Assembly (NCBI GenBank): GCA_963573385.1
Contig: CAUYLG010048219.1
Span: 186,001-250,000, forward strand
DNA: 64,000 bases
Source of the DNA: Cacajao melanocephalus
Lineage: Eukaryota > Chordata > Mammalia > Primates > Pitheciidae
Reading direction: 5' to 3'
The translations under genes were made by a program, and so were the position numbers. Positions 1 to 13,161 of this stretch are shown here, piece after piece (positions within the stretch are counted from its first letter, which is position 1; every line of letters begins with the position of its first letter). The notes below the pieces were generated by a model. It saw only the letters and a program-made list of their open reading frames with translations. It was not told the DNA's origin and made no database searches.

Positions 1-321
1 TCGTACTTAGTGTGAAGAGATGGGAGATAAATATGACTCCCATTAATAGTGTCATCGTTTGGCAGAGAGAGGTAATTTTTGATACAGAAATAAGAATCCC
101 TTACATTTAAGAGACGGCCTAAAAGAATCCCTCCAGTTTCTTGTCTTTATCTCATGGCTGTTTCGTGGTAACATTCAGCTTTTTCTCTTCCTACTTTGTC
201 TCCACTGCTGCAAAAGCTCCATGAAGGCAGTGAGAGGTAGGTCATGAACACTGACACATCCTCAGCACCTCAGACATGGGCGGAAACTCACTGAACACTG
301 TTGTATAAAGAAATACATCAG

Positions 322-797
322 GTATCTTGATGCAGCAATGTGAGTGGGAGCACCAGGAGCCCGGCTTGGAGCGGGACCATACGGATTGTTTTAAGAAAAT
401 GGAAGACAAACTAGACATGGGGAAGATTGCCAGCTTCATTAAGGCCAAGCTGAAGAAAACAGAGACGCAGGAGAAGAACACCCTGCCAACCACAGAGACC
501 ATTGAGCAGGAGAGCGGAGTGAAGTTTCCTAAGAGCCTGGAGGATTTCCTGCCCCCGTCATCTTCGAGACCCCAGTGCTGATGTGGAGGAAGAGCCACCT
601 GCAAGATGGACACGAGCCACAAGCTGCACCGTAAACCTGGGCACTCCAATGCCACCAGCCTGTGGGTCTCTCAAGGGACCTCCCCTAATCGGACTGCCAA
701 ATTCTCTGGTTTGCCCCAGGATATTATAGAAAATTATTTGTATGGATAATGAAAATAAAACACACCTCATGGCAAAAAAAAAAAAAAAAAAAAAAAA
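322..797 (+). pseudogene. TMSB10P: Processed pseudogene of thymosin beta-10
   Basis: An intronless copy of a thymosin beta-10 mRNA. The parent is a 44-residue actin-monomer-binding peptide. The frame opens at ATG 399-401 with [20 protein letters not shown], then [10 protein letters not shown] and TIEQE, which matches TMSB10 with several substitutions. One A is missing after the EQE codons, so the frame shifts, loses the normal C-terminus and stop, and runs on to about 581. The parent 3'UTR follows, with an AATAAA at 754-759 and a 24-A tail at 774-797. The insert is flanked by a perfect 15-bp target-site duplication, AAAGAAATACATCAG, at 307-321 and 795-809 (the last A's of the tail overlap it). 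These are the marks of L1-mediated retrotransposition. The frameshift makes a functional peptide unlikely. It lies in an intron in the same orientation as the host gene. Confidence 0.93.
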
Positions 798-1159
798 GAA
801 ATACATCAGAGAACAAATGAATAACTACACATGGAAGGCTAGAGGAAATACTTTTTTCCCACTTTGCAGAGAACAATATTGGGATTCCAAATCAGTTTTT
901 CCAACACTTAAGCTAAGAGCTTTTTCAGTTATACCATTTTGTTGTCTAGATATGACCATCCAGAAGTATATTGATAATTCCAGCCATGAAGCACATTATT
1001 TCATTTAGTTACCATTTACATAAATATAGATTAAGGGCAAAATTTCCAGACTCGTGACCTAAGTGGACATGTTTGTCAGGTCTTAATGGCGATGATGCTG
1101 TTGATGATGGTGGCAATGACACTGGTTAGGTTGGTGACAGGAAACACTTACAAAGATTA

Positions 1160-1300
1160 TCTCACTTAATCTTTGCAGCTCTGAGGTGACTATTATACTA
1201 TCACGTCTATCAGGAAACCAAGGTAGCAAAGTTTTGTGTTATTTGACCAAAGTCACACAACCACACAGTGAAGCAGCTGGTAGACTCACAGCCCAAAATC
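1160..1300 (-). repeat. MIR fragment, antisense
   Basis: The order is ATCTCACTTAATCTTTGCAG, then a bases-lost gaggaaactgagg-like core, then gaccaaagtcacacaaccac and an agctggtagactcacagccc segment. This is the usual reverse-complement layout of MIR. The family is inferred by recognition only. Confidence 0.5.
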
Positions 1301-2589
1301 CTGGAAAGCTTTGCAGTCCACTTATTATGTGTCCTCATGCCTCACTTTCCCCCTTTATAAGATGGTTAGGATTGTAGCTCTCTTCCAAGAACATAGTTTA
1401 GGCTACGTGAATATGCTTATTGCAACTACTACCAAGTCAAAGACTCCTGTGATTTAATCCGAGTTTAGAGATCAGATTTTCACTCACCAACCTGCAACCC
1501 ATCACCGGCTGTTTAACAGGGCTTAGAAACAGTAATGTTTTCCAAGCACCATCTTGTTCATAAATACATCAAACGAGTCTGGGTATTTCTTGCCCAAATG
1601 ACTGAGAAAGGCAATGCATCAGATAATTGACTTTTTGAAGCTTTCCCTTGGCCACTCTTTTGGATTCAGAATGAAGGTTCCTGGCTCAAAGAGGCGTTAC
1701 CCTACAGACCTTACCTGCATCCTTTTCCTTTCTCCATTAGTTCAATGCCAATCTCACCGAAGACGGTCGTCTGTCTTCACTACAGGCTGAGGGCCTGGTG
1801 AAGGCAGACGTGTGCCTTCATGCTATAACCATCAGCATCTGTGTAAGCCCCTGGAACTCAATAAATATCATAAGCGTGAGTGTTATTAAAATATAGTCTG
1901 AAGAATGCTTATCTCAGAATTGATAAGATGTGTCCTCTTTTATCTAACCATCCCCCCAGTGGTTCTAAGTCTTATTGATAGTATCTTCATAAAAAATGTT
2001 ATTGTAGTTATTTACATTTCGATTGGCAACCAGCAACACACTGCCACCATTCCACTGCAGATCTTCTACTCCTGGAGTAGACATGACAGTGAAACCCTAT
2101 TGGAACCAAGTCTTCAGATTGTTTCAGGTGCAGACATGCTCTCTGTCTGTAGGTGTAGTACCACATAGACTGTACTGTTTGCTGTAACATAGTCTGTTCT
2201 GGGTATTTATTATTGGAAATGAGTCTCACTTCTCACTGACTTTTGCCATCTCCTCTGCCTCTTTAATTGCTTTCTCCAGGTAGCACAGAGAATCCTGTTC
2301 CATGCTAATCTCATTCTCATTCCCAAGAGAATGTTCAAAGAAACTGATGATTGCTCATGGCTGCCAGAATATCTTCCAGGGGTGGGGATGCTTCTCTAAT
2401 CTTTGCTTGGCATCACTTATAGGATCTGAGCCATTCATGGGTGGGAAGAGCGTGGGGAGAATGGAGTGCCTATGCAACCTTCCCAAGGTCCCTTACTTGC
2501 ACTTTCTGACAAGTATCATTGATGCATCAATTAATGCAACATAATTTTGAGGTTCTGTAGTGTTCTCTCTGCCCAAAAGCACTTTCGCC

Positions 2590-2755
2590 CTCTTGTTTCA
2601 TTTAATGTATATAATAACACCTCTGCAACTTGTTAATTTCTAGTATAGAATGGAAGCCTGAGGCTCAGAGGCTGAAAGTGACTTACCTAGGATTGTCCAT
2701 CTAGTAAATATTAGATGCTAGATTCAAGACTCCAAGTCTAAAGTTCTCTTTGCTA
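2590..2755 (-). repeat. MIR fragment, antisense
   Basis: catttaatgtatataataac, then cctgaggctcagaggctgaa, then gtgacttacctaggattgtc, is the antisense MIR layout. It is strongly diverged. Confidence 0.5.
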
Positions 2756-2879
2756 CATAATAGTTATTTCCAAGGATCATGGCGGTGAGTTTAGTGATAT
2801 AAGGGAAGTGGTTCTATGGCCAATATTCAGATCAGAGTCAATTAATAAAATAGTATTAGCTAAAATATTATTTTGAGTA

Positions 2880-3090
2880 TTTACTATTTTCTAGCTCCCA
2901 TATTAAGTTCTTGCACACATTAGCTAATTTGCTCTTCACTAGCACCCTACCTGGAATCTATTAGCTATCCCTCATTTTAGAGATGAGGTAACTTAGGCAT
3001 AGAGAGATAAGGAACTGGCCCAAGATTAGGTAAATTGTGAATGATGGTTCTAGGATTTGAGCCTGGGCTGTTAGATTCTAGATATTTAAT
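2880..3090 (-). repeat. MIR fragment, antisense
   Basis: Contains the antisense MIR core (attttagagatgaggtaact, aggcatagagagataaggaa, ctggcccaagattaggtaaa) followed by a gatttgagcctgggctgtta end. Confidence 0.55.
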
Positions 3091-4119
3091 CATGTCCATC
3101 TTTGTGGGATCTAAAACCATTTGAAAAAAATCTGTTTATTTGAGTCATCAGAAAGCTCAGAATCATCCTCTATCCTTTCTTTCCCTTTGTATAGAAATAG
3201 TAATAGCATTTGAGTCAGGGAAATGGCAGAGCAGTTCCCAAGAGGAGATGGACTCTCTTTACTGGGATCTCTGTTGAGAAAAATCCTGGGACAGTTACCT
3301 GGCTGGCTGTGCAATGGATTTGGTAAGGTGAAGACACAGAATAGAGATGCAGTTGGGTTGGGATGGGAGACTTGTGTCAAGGACAGAACAGGCTGGATTT
3401 GGAGAAATTAGGTAAATGTAAAACCACAGGAGGATGATCAGGCTTTGGTTCGAGGATTAGAAAGGCCACCACAGCAAAGCCGTCCAGAACACCATGGAAA
3501 GTTCTGTTGAATCCAGTTGGGTTGGGAGCAGACTTCCAGCCACAAGTCTTCAGGGCTGCAGAAGCTCTCCTATCCATCAAGGTCTCCTGTCCACTGTGGG
3601 TGCCTGCTTGGTACTGTCCTCTAAGTGGGTTCCAGCCCAATGAAGCTTGCCACTTCCTCTCTACTCCTGAGTGAGTTCATCGGACTTTCCCTCCTTTGTA
3701 AAATACCCCAGTCCATTTTCATTTATTTTTACTTCTTGCATCATTCTAGTGCTTAAATCCATCCTTCTCTTGCTTAAATCTATAAACAGCAATTTGCAAG
3801 GGAGATAAACTTTCTCCACATCTGATCCTTAACAAGCTAAAATTCTATCTCCAAAAGCTATTTCTGCCAGATCTGAGAGCCAAGTCTTAAAGCAATCAAA
3901 GACATCAAGTTAAAAAAAAAAAGAAATTACATAAAATTGAAAACAACACACAGAATTTAACCATCTTCTCCCATTCCTCCATCTGTTTGTCTCCTGTAAG
4001 TCTGGACTGTGGCTTAATTGTGAGAGAAAATGAGAAGATATACTATTGACATTATAATGATATTAATAGAAAGAATTAACTCTAATAATGACAATAATAC
4101 CTATTACTTAATTCATTGT

Positions 4120-4390
4120 GACTACTATTTATGTAGTGATCATATGGTGCACTTAATACATATCAGACATGTATTTTATTCTATAATTTAATCTTGTCAA
4201 GAATCATATCCAGTACGTGGTATCTCATTCCCAAATTGTGTTTGTAGTTCTATTCAGCATTTTCACATGAAGGCAGGAACTCTCAGGAGTCACTTCTTAG
4301 CCATGATCTCAGAGTTTACAACTTACAAAGCCAGTGTATGAATCTAGGTTGACCCTGACAGTGGAGCTCATGCTCATTTTACTTAACAGA
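4120..4390 (-). repeat. Probable old MIR fragment, antisense
   Basis: Diverged resemblance to antisense MIR: a tatgtagtgatcatatggtg start, tttaatcttgtcaagaatca, and an ending near gtgtatgaatctaggttgac. The call is weak. Confidence 0.35.
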
Positions 4391-5274
4391 CAATGTCTCA
4401 CATTTTTTAAAATATCACACATTGTGATTCTTTAGTAATTTTTAAGACACATATGTACACATTAAATTGGAGACTAGTAATTTTTTTTAAAAAATCAGAT
4501 CTTCACACCACACTATAAAAATAAGACATTCATCAGAAAGGTGTTAATGGTTTTATAATGACCTGACAACTAAATTGCTTGTTCAGTTTGAGTTGTGTGA
4601 TGTTGTTCCCAATTAGATTAAATATTAAGAATCCAATTTGCCAGCTGCTAACAAAATTGCTGAACATTGCACACAGTCAGGGGAATTGGTTTTAATGAAG
4701 AACAAATGGAAGTAAAATGCTAGAAAATGAAAGTGCTATCTATAAATGTTTTAATAGATAGATTCAGCATTTTCAAATGTGGATTGTTAGTCATTCTCCA
4801 CACTGGAATGCTGTGTTGACTTCAGTTGCCTTAATTTAAAAATCTACTGTCTGCAGAGTCATTGTGAGCAAATCCAATTGTGAAATGGCCTATGCATATC
4901 ATCTGTCTATAATCCTGAAAAGCAAAATGCAGAGGGGCAGCTGAGTTTGGGAAACCGCAAGGAAACAGGGCTTTAATTCCATCTTATTACCTTTCTGTAC
5001 CTCAGTCTCTTCAGAGCAGGGAAAAGCAGAGCATGATTTGCATAGTGCTGTTGCCACTGTGAAAGCCAGCAACATCACTCTACCTGCTGGTCCCTCTAAA
5101 GCATCCCTCTTCACACTTTAAAGTCTTCCCAAGGGCCATCACTCCCCCTATGCCTGCAGTGTGGGCTGCATACCTTTCTTCTATGTACTCATAGCACAAA
5201 TACCTATGTTGTGCCAGGTTTCCATCTTTTGCCAGACTCTCCCTTAAGCACCTTGCTTATTTTATCTGCCCTAG

Positions 5275-5617
<343 letters not shown>

Positions 5618-6641
5618 GATAATTGCTATTTTATAGTGGAGGTGATAAATAATGGCAGATGTGCAGAATATACATTTATGGATACATGCCACATAGAAGG
5701 TGTTCATGGTATTCAGCAGCATGTTAGCAAATAACAAGCAGTCAATAGATGCAGAGCAGCATTAAATAGAAGTCAGATGCCCTAGTATCAATTTTTAAAT
5801 GTTGCAATGCAATATAAATGCTGTCACTTCAGTGTGGCCATATGTTTAACAACTTGATTTTAAGCCCTATGCAAATGCAGCTACCAAAACCATGCAATGA
5901 TATTTGAATGCAACATGGTTGTCAATATGATCCAACTTTCACTTAAAATATGCTCAGATTATTTATGGCCTATTAATTTTGATAAATGATTTTTGTAGGA
6001 AACTCTTGATTCTTGACACTGTCTGAGGTATCCACACCCCTCTCTCTCTGCATCTGTAGAATGAGACTAATAGTAACACATACCCTATAGAGTCTATTTT
6101 AAAGTCCCAGGTAAACTATGATTTATTATGCAAATACTAATCTTTTGGTTTCTATGATTGCTATGGTTATTTGAATAAAAGCCAGACCTATTTTGAGCTG
6201 CATTCCTATGGAATTAAATATTCTGATATAACAAGGTCCACTAAATGGTCTCCCATGTGGCTTAATGATCCTTCAGAACAGCCTGATCTATTTTCTGCCA
6301 AAGCCAAGAGGGAGCTAACATTAGCACTGAGCATCTTTCATAGAAAGGCAAGAATTGGTGATGGTTAGGAGCGTGGCTCTGGGATCAGGTGCACTTCATT
6401 CAAGTCACAGCCATGCCCCATACTGATTGTCCAATTTTGAGACAGAAAGGCCACTTCTTCTCCCCCACCCCACACTGAACATGATTCTGAATGCCCTGTG
6501 AGGCTCAGGTAAGGAAGCTTATGAGGGGCTACATGGGTGTGTGTATGCTTGGTATTAGAACATAGAATATGTTTTCCGTGCTCATCTGCTCTGATCTGCT
6601 TTCCAGATTTCCTACAGAATGCACCATATGTAGAAGCCCAT

Positions 6642-7038
6642 TGATATGGTTTGGCTCTGTGTCCCCACCCAAATCTCATGTTGAATTATAATGCCCAACA
6701 TTGGGGAGAGGGATCTGCTGGGAAGTGATTGGATCATGGTGGTGAATTTTTCCCATGCTGTTCTCATGATAGTGAGTTCTCATAAGATTTGATGGTTTAA
6801 AAGTGTGTGGCGCTTGCCTCCCTTACTCTCTCTCTCTTCTGCCACTATGTGAAGAAGGCCCTTTTTAAACCTTATTGGTTTTTTTCCTTCACCTTCCACC
6901 ACGATCGTCAGTTTCCTGAGGCTTCCAGTCATCCTTCCTGTTAAGCCTGCCAAACTCTGAGTCAACTAAACCTCCTTTCTTCATGAATTACCCAGTCTCA
7001 GGGAATTCATTACAGCAATACAAGAACGAACTAATACA
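6642..7038 (+). mobile_element. Solo LTR, MST/THE1 type (ERVL-MaLR)
   Basis: Begins TGATATGGTTTGGCTCTGTG and ends gaacgaactaataca, the typical ends of MST/THE1 mammalian LTRs. A perfect 5-bp duplication CCCAT flanks it at 6637-6641 and 7039-7043, so both ends are intact and this is a solo LTR. There is no internal retroviral sequence next to it. Confidence 0.9.
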
Positions 7039-8722
7039 CCCATCAAGAATACTAGGGAGAGAGACAAAGACCAAATTCATACAGAAGATCTTAGAACTCA
7101 CAATAAGAGAGTCATAGCTGCTGACTCTGTGCCTGCCCCAGTGTTAGCTGAAGGAATTTAATGCCTTGTATAATTAAAATCAGAAAAGCACAAAGTTTTA
7201 AATCTCTAAGGCACCATAGTGAACTGCTGCAACTTTCAAAGTAGAAGCAGGCACAATAACCACAATGTCCAGAGGCACTGAGACCAATAGCTCACTTGTT
7301 CTGCAGAGATGTCTGATTTGATGATCTTGGACTAGCCTCTCAGGGATGGGAGTAATCATTGCTTGACCCTTCACACACTATATAATTAATTCTATTTATC
7401 TGATGGCCGTTTCTTCTTACTCTTGATGTTTTCATTATCTCTTTTTTTCATTGTCTTGCCCTCAGTTGAGAAGCAACCCTTCTATTTGGGAACTTTAATT
7501 CTGGTGAATTCAGAATAGTCCCATGTGGGATAAAGAGCTTGGCTTTTGACCCATCCTGTGCTCTTTGAGAATTCTAAATTTGTATCTTAGCAATTGTGGG
7601 ACTGGGGGCTATTGATGTAACCTCTCTGGGCCCATTTCACTTATATAAAATTTATGCCATGATTACAACTTTCCTAAGTGTTTGAGGGACCAGAAACCAG
7701 AGCCAGCGAGAAGCTAGAGTCACAGAGAAAGGCCTTCCTGTGTCTCCCTGAAGGGCACACTGTCACATGGTTTGGACGTAGCTAATATGTCACTGGTTTC
7801 CTAGGAATTGAATCTTGATCAACACCCTATGCCCAGCTTTCCACGCCCTGACCTGATTCAGTCTGTCCATTGAGCTTCATCTCCTGCTTCTTTCCTGGAC
7901 TCTGGCAGCCCATATCTGGTTATATCTCCTTGTACTTAGTTACTTTATTCACTCTACGCCCTTGTTGATGATGGCTTCTGTGCTTGGCATGCCCCACTGT
8001 TATCCCTTACGTATCTACCTCCACCTACAAGATCCAACTGCAGCAGCGTCTGTCCAGGAAACCTTTTCTACCCACACCTGTTAAATGGCTCTGTGTGCCC
8101 TATCCCACACTCTCTACATCCTATGGTTTCCTCTGGTATCATACTTACCATATTATGCTGCAATTATGTGTTTGTGTCCCTGGTTCCTTCAATTTGGGTA
8201 TATTCTCCTCCAGGAGACGATAGTATTCATTAACCTCTGGAGCTCAAGTGTTCAACACAGTGATGGGTACACAGGAAGCACCAAAAAAAACAGCAATTAG
8301 TACTATGATGATAGATGGGACTGACCCCCAATGGCTGAGGAATATAGAGAAACCCAACCACAATGCTTCTAATGTGAAAATATAGTTCTCTAAAGTCAAA
8401 TAGATTAATCACAACAACTTATGTATTCATGCAACATGCATCATAGGTATTAAGGTAATTTATAAGATATTATAAATTATTCATAGTCAATATATCAACT
8501 CACCTAACTAATAATGAGTTATTTTTTAAAAGTTCTGAATAGGTCAAAATCTCTTGGCAATATAAGAACTGACGAATTTACTAAATAATCATTTAAGTAC
8601 ACCAGTAAAAGGATTCATATGGAATTCCTACCAATAATAATCATAATCAGAAGACTCATGTTTGTTTTGCTTTATGATGCCAAAGAACTGTTTCCCCTTT
8701 ATTCTTACTCTTGCCCTCTGTG

Positions 8723-8858
8723 TAGGTGGAGGTGAGGCTGGAGTCCTGGGTATGTGGTAGGGATGCTGGAGCTGTATGTAGGTGCAGGGGATGCTAAAGC
8801 CTTGATAGGTGGAGGTGACGCTAAGCTGTGCATAGGTGGGGGTGCTGCTGGAGCTGTG
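8723..8858 (+). repeat. Degenerate 27-bp minisatellite
   Basis: About five units beginning taggtg(g/c)aggtg. Exact 27-bp steps are visible at 8779, 8806 and 8833; the first two units (from 8723) are slightly longer. The units share a gatgctggagctgt-like core. Read on the minus strand the array stays open and gives a Pro/Ser-rich roughly 9-residue periodic peptide. No evidence shows it is coding. Confidence 0.75.
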
Positions 8859-9369
8859 TGAAGGGGGAGGGCAGCAAGTATATACATGCATAATGGAGCA
8901 GATACTTGGGTCAGAAGATGACCTTGAGCCGGGTTTCTCAGTCACCTTCCCCACTCCTACACCCACTCCTCAGTTCCAGCCCAGCAGCTTCTGCTGTCTT
9001 TTTCTCATACTCAGATACACTCAGTAGAATGGCAGTGAGGAGACAACATGAGTACCTTTGACTCCAATGGTATTCATATTAAAAAGTCATTGGTGATTTT
9101 TATATTTTAAATTTTTGGTAAGAAATACTTGCAGTTCAACTCAAAGCTAGTCACTGCAATCTAGAGTACTGGGACACAAAATTTGTGTATTACTGACTAA
9201 AACCTCAGCAATTTGTGGCTGACAGAGAAGGTATTAAAGGGCCAGAAAGGTAAGTGATTTTCCCAGATCGCAGCTAGTTAGCAGCAAAGCTACAGCTGGC
9301 ACAAGAGGCTTTGATTCTCTTTGTAATTGATGAAGCTGGTTTCCTTTTTAAACCTGGGTCCTGACCTGA

Positions 9370-9720
9370 GTTAGAAGTTCAATTCTACTGTTTCCTGGAT
9401 GTGTGAACGCAGGCAAACTATCTAAACTTCCTGAGGCTCAGTTCAAAGAGGAAGTTCAGCATCAAGATGAAAAGTATGGGGGCTTCCAGCACCACGTCAT
9501 GTCTGGATTCTTCATCCACCACGTCGTGTCTGGATTCTTGATCTGCCACTTTCTTGCCATGAGACTAAACAAGTTCTTTACCCCTTTAAGGCTCAGTTTC
9601 CCACTCTCCAAAATGGGTATAAGTACTTAGACTTATTGCATAGGGTTGGCAAGAGAATTAAATGCTTAATACACATAAAATACTAAATGCTTGACATTTA
9701 AAAGTCATATAATAAGTTTT
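9370..9720 (+). repeat. MIR copy interrupted by a local 27-bp duplication
   Basis: MIR features in sense: tttaaggctcagtttcccac, ccaaaatgggtataagtact, attgcatagggttggcaaga, gaattaaatgcttaatacac. An upstream partial arm (actatctaaacttcctgagg) precedes a tandem 27-bp duplication at 9490-9543. Confidence 0.55.
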
Positions 9721-9722
9721 AG

Positions 9723-9994
<272 letters not shown>

Positions 9995-10298
9995 TGTTTT
10001 TAGTGCTTTTATGATAATGTTATTTTCTTATCAGTGAAAATGGGTTAATAGTGTAAAACTCACTGAATCACCAAGAGGAGGAATCCAGGAACTCAGAATA
10101 CTACCAGGCACACAGCAGTCATGTAATGAACTGTAGACTATTAATAGCATTACACATTTTGAAGTCTGATAAACCTTACATTTCTTTTTTTCAATAAACC
10201 TCTGGAATATTAGAAGCCAATTACACTTAAGTGTTCTTCCGTAATTGTAACACAAACAATGTATTGATATTTCTCTTTTAAAAAATATATCTTATGGT

Positions 10299-10414
10299 GC
10301 TGGGTGCGGTGGTTCATGCCTATGATCCAGCACTTTGGGAGGCTAGGGCAGGTGGAACACGAGGTCAGAAGTTTGAGACTAGCCTGGCCAAGATGGTGAA
10401 ACCCCATCTCTACT

Positions 10415-10446
<32 letters not shown>

Positions 10447-10617
10447 AAAATTAGATGGGCATGGTGGCAGGTACCTGTAATCTCAACTACTCGGGAGGCT
10501 GAGGCAGATAATTGCTTGAACACAGGAGGCGGAGGTTGTGGTGAGCCGAGATCGCACCACTGCATTCCAGCCTAGAGGACAGAGCGAGACTCCATCTCAA
10601 AAAAAAAAAAAAAAAAA
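10299..10617 (+). mobile_element. Alu SINE, sense
   Basis: Starts ctgggtgcggtggttcatgc. It has a 27-A middle A-rich linker near 10414-10440, then a right monomer and a terminal A tail at about 10599-10617. Confidence 0.95.
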
Positions 10618-11286
10618 GTTTTGCTTTTATGTGTCTCTTTGAATCATCTTGAAAAGTCATCAGTGTGTATCACAGACTAAGTTAAAATCAGGTGGCGTAC
10701 ATATTCCATATGAAGGATAAACAAGTATATTTATATAGGATATAAATTTCTATAGCATGATTATTGTAATCTAGGAAATCCTGATCCAAATCCCAAAATT
10801 GTGCGAATGTTCCACGATTCTAAAGTAGGAGGCAGTGAGGGTAGGTTTGTTCCCGAAGCCAGGCCTATGTGCATCAAGTCTACACCATCACACCGTTGGA
10901 GTGACCTATAGAAGATGCTGTAATTCACTCATTCATTCACTTTTTCTCTGGTATTCAGTGCAATCTATATGCCAGTTGTTTCAGTTTCAAAGACAACCTG
11001 AAAAATAAAACTAAAAAGTAAAAAAGTCTTTGTACTCCCAAAGTATTCAGGGAGTATCAGAATGAGAGATACAGGAATAATTGGTCTAATGAAGTATGCG
11101 TGAGGAGGGGATGATTGGAGGACGTCACAGAGGCGGTGACATTTGACCTGCATCTTGGTGATGAGCAGGGTTCTTTCAGAAAGACATTTCTAACAGCAAG
11201 AGGACAGGCCCTGTAGAGAAGTGCCACGAAAGCCCTGGAAGAAAACAAGAGCTAGCAGGTGAGTCTGGAAATGTGATCCATTCAGG

Positions 11287-11792
11287 CAGCAGTCCCCAAA
11301 TCTGGGACCATAGAGTGGTACTGGCCTGTGGCCTATTAGGAGGCAGGCTTCATAGGAGGAGATGAGTGACAGGTAAGCCAGTGAAGCCACTCTACCCCAT
11401 CACTTACATTACCACCTGAGCTCTACATCCTGTCAGGTCAGTGGTGACGTTAGATTCTCAAGCACAGACCCTTTTAACTGTATGTGCAAGGGATCTAGGT
11501 TGCCCACTCTTTATGAGAATCTAATACCTGATGCTCTGTCACTGTCTCTCATCACCCGTAGATGGGACAATCTAGTTGCAGGAAAACAAGCTCAGGGCTT
11601 TCACTGACTCTACATGATGGTGAATTGTATAATTATTTCATTCTATATTATGATGTAATAATAACAGAAATAAAGTACACAATAAATATAATGCTCTTGA
11701 ATCATCCTGAGACCATCCCCCACACTTTCAGTCCGTGGAAAAATTGTCTTCCATGAGACCAGTCCCTGGTGCCAAAAAGGAGGGGACTGCTG
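11287..11792 (+). mobile_element. Non-autonomous hAT-like DNA transposon
   Basis: The ends are perfect 11-bp terminal inverted repeats: CAGCAGTCCCC at 11287-11297 and its complement GGGGACTGCTG at 11782-11792. The inside contains gagaatctaatacctgatgc and ccgtggaaaaattgtcttcc, familiar from a common human hAT-Charlie-type element; the exact family is not certain. No transposase frame is present. The flanking 8-mers match only weakly, as expected for an old duplication. Confidence 0.75.
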
Positions 11793-12359
11793 CTCTAAGT
11801 TATAAAGTGCTTGAATGGCACACAAAATAATTCAAACTTCATCTTATAAACAGTGGATAATGATATGACCCACTTGCACAGACAGGCACTGCAGGTGGAA
11901 GGTAAGATGAGAACAGCAAGACACGTTAGATGGGTGTGTTCAATGATTCAGGTAAGCAATAGAGACAGCTCAACCAGGGGAAAAGATAAGAGAGTTTTAG
12001 AGGTAGAACCATCAAGACTTTCTAACAGATGCTTGAAGTGAGAAAGAAGTCTGGAATGTAGAAGAACTTGTTGTGTTCTTGGATGTTGGGCAAAATGGGG
12101 TTCATTAAGGAAGACCAGAGGGAAAAGAAGGATCTGGTGAGCTCCATGTAAGATGGCTTTGTGACAGCTTGGCAAGCCTTCCAATCGGAAGTTTCTAAAA
12201 TAGAGATCTAGAGGCCGGTGCAGGAATTAGATTTAGAGATGTAGATTTGAGAGACATTTACATAAAGGAAAGAGATGCTAACAAGCTTAGCTATGTCTGT
12301 TTTTTATATTCTCTGTTAGGAAATAAATGAATTAGAAAGTAAAATGTCTTAGCTAACAA

Positions 12360-12560
12360 TTATCAAATACTAAGCTATAAACCAAGCACTGCTTAAGCAT
12401 TTTAACTTTATCCCGACTTTCCTCATTAGGAAACTGGTACTTCCTATATTAAAGATCTAGCTCAGGCAACCTGCTAGTGAGGGAGCCATCTGTGAGCAAG
12501 GTACAGGCCTATTTGACTCCAGATTCTGCCTTCAAACCAAACTGTGTCCCTACAGAGCTC
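12360..12560 (-). repeat. MIR fragment, antisense
   Basis: Diverged antisense MIR layout: accaagcactgcttaagcat, ctcattaggaaactggtact, aacctgctagtgagggagcc and a tttgactccagattctgcct end. Confidence 0.45.
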
Positions 12561-12873
12561 CCCACTGAGTTAAAATTCATTCTTAGGCTTCTGCATGGTT
12601 CATTGTTGAATCTTAAGCTGCACCATCCATAGGCATGTTCACCAAGGCCGTCAATGAATGTGTCCTAAGTAAGCAAAAGTTTCTTTTAGCGTGCACTGAC
12701 TTTACAGCATTACATTAAGTCCGCATTTTGCTGGAATTATTCATTTAATCCTTAACAGCAGTCCTCTGATGCCGATTTCAGGACTGTGCCCTCTTTTCAG
12801 GTGCCTGCTATGTGGGGAGAGGAAGAAACCTTCCCAAGGTGACATTGGTAATAAGTGAGAAAGCGAAAACAAA

Positions 12874-13161
12874 GACTGATCGGGCATGGCTCATGCTTGG
12901 AATCCCACTACTTTTGAGAGGGAATCACTTAAACCCAGAAGTTTGAAACCAGCCTGGGCAACATCTTGAGACCTTGTCTCTACAAAAAAAATAAAACATT
13001 AGCCACATGTGTTGGCGCATGCCTGTAGTCCCAGCTACTCAGGAGACTGAGGTGAAAGGATCACTTGCTCCCAGGAGGTCCAGGCTGCAGTGAGCTGTGA
13101 TTGCGCCACTGCTCTCCTACCTGAGCAACACAGCAAGACCTTTTCTCAAGAAAAAGAAATA
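12874..13161 (+). mobile_element. Old Alu SINE (AluJ-like), sense
   Basis: The left monomer is shortened by a deletion, then comes a tctctacaaaaaaaataaaa linker and a right monomer with gcctgtagtcccagctactc. The tail is the short aagaaaaagaaat. The divergence suggests AluJ. Confidence 0.88.

Noticed and set aside
242..806. Open frames on the minus strand over the TMSB10 retrocopy and its A tail
   Set aside because: They read through a processed pseudogene and a poly-T run; they are artefacts of the opposite strand.
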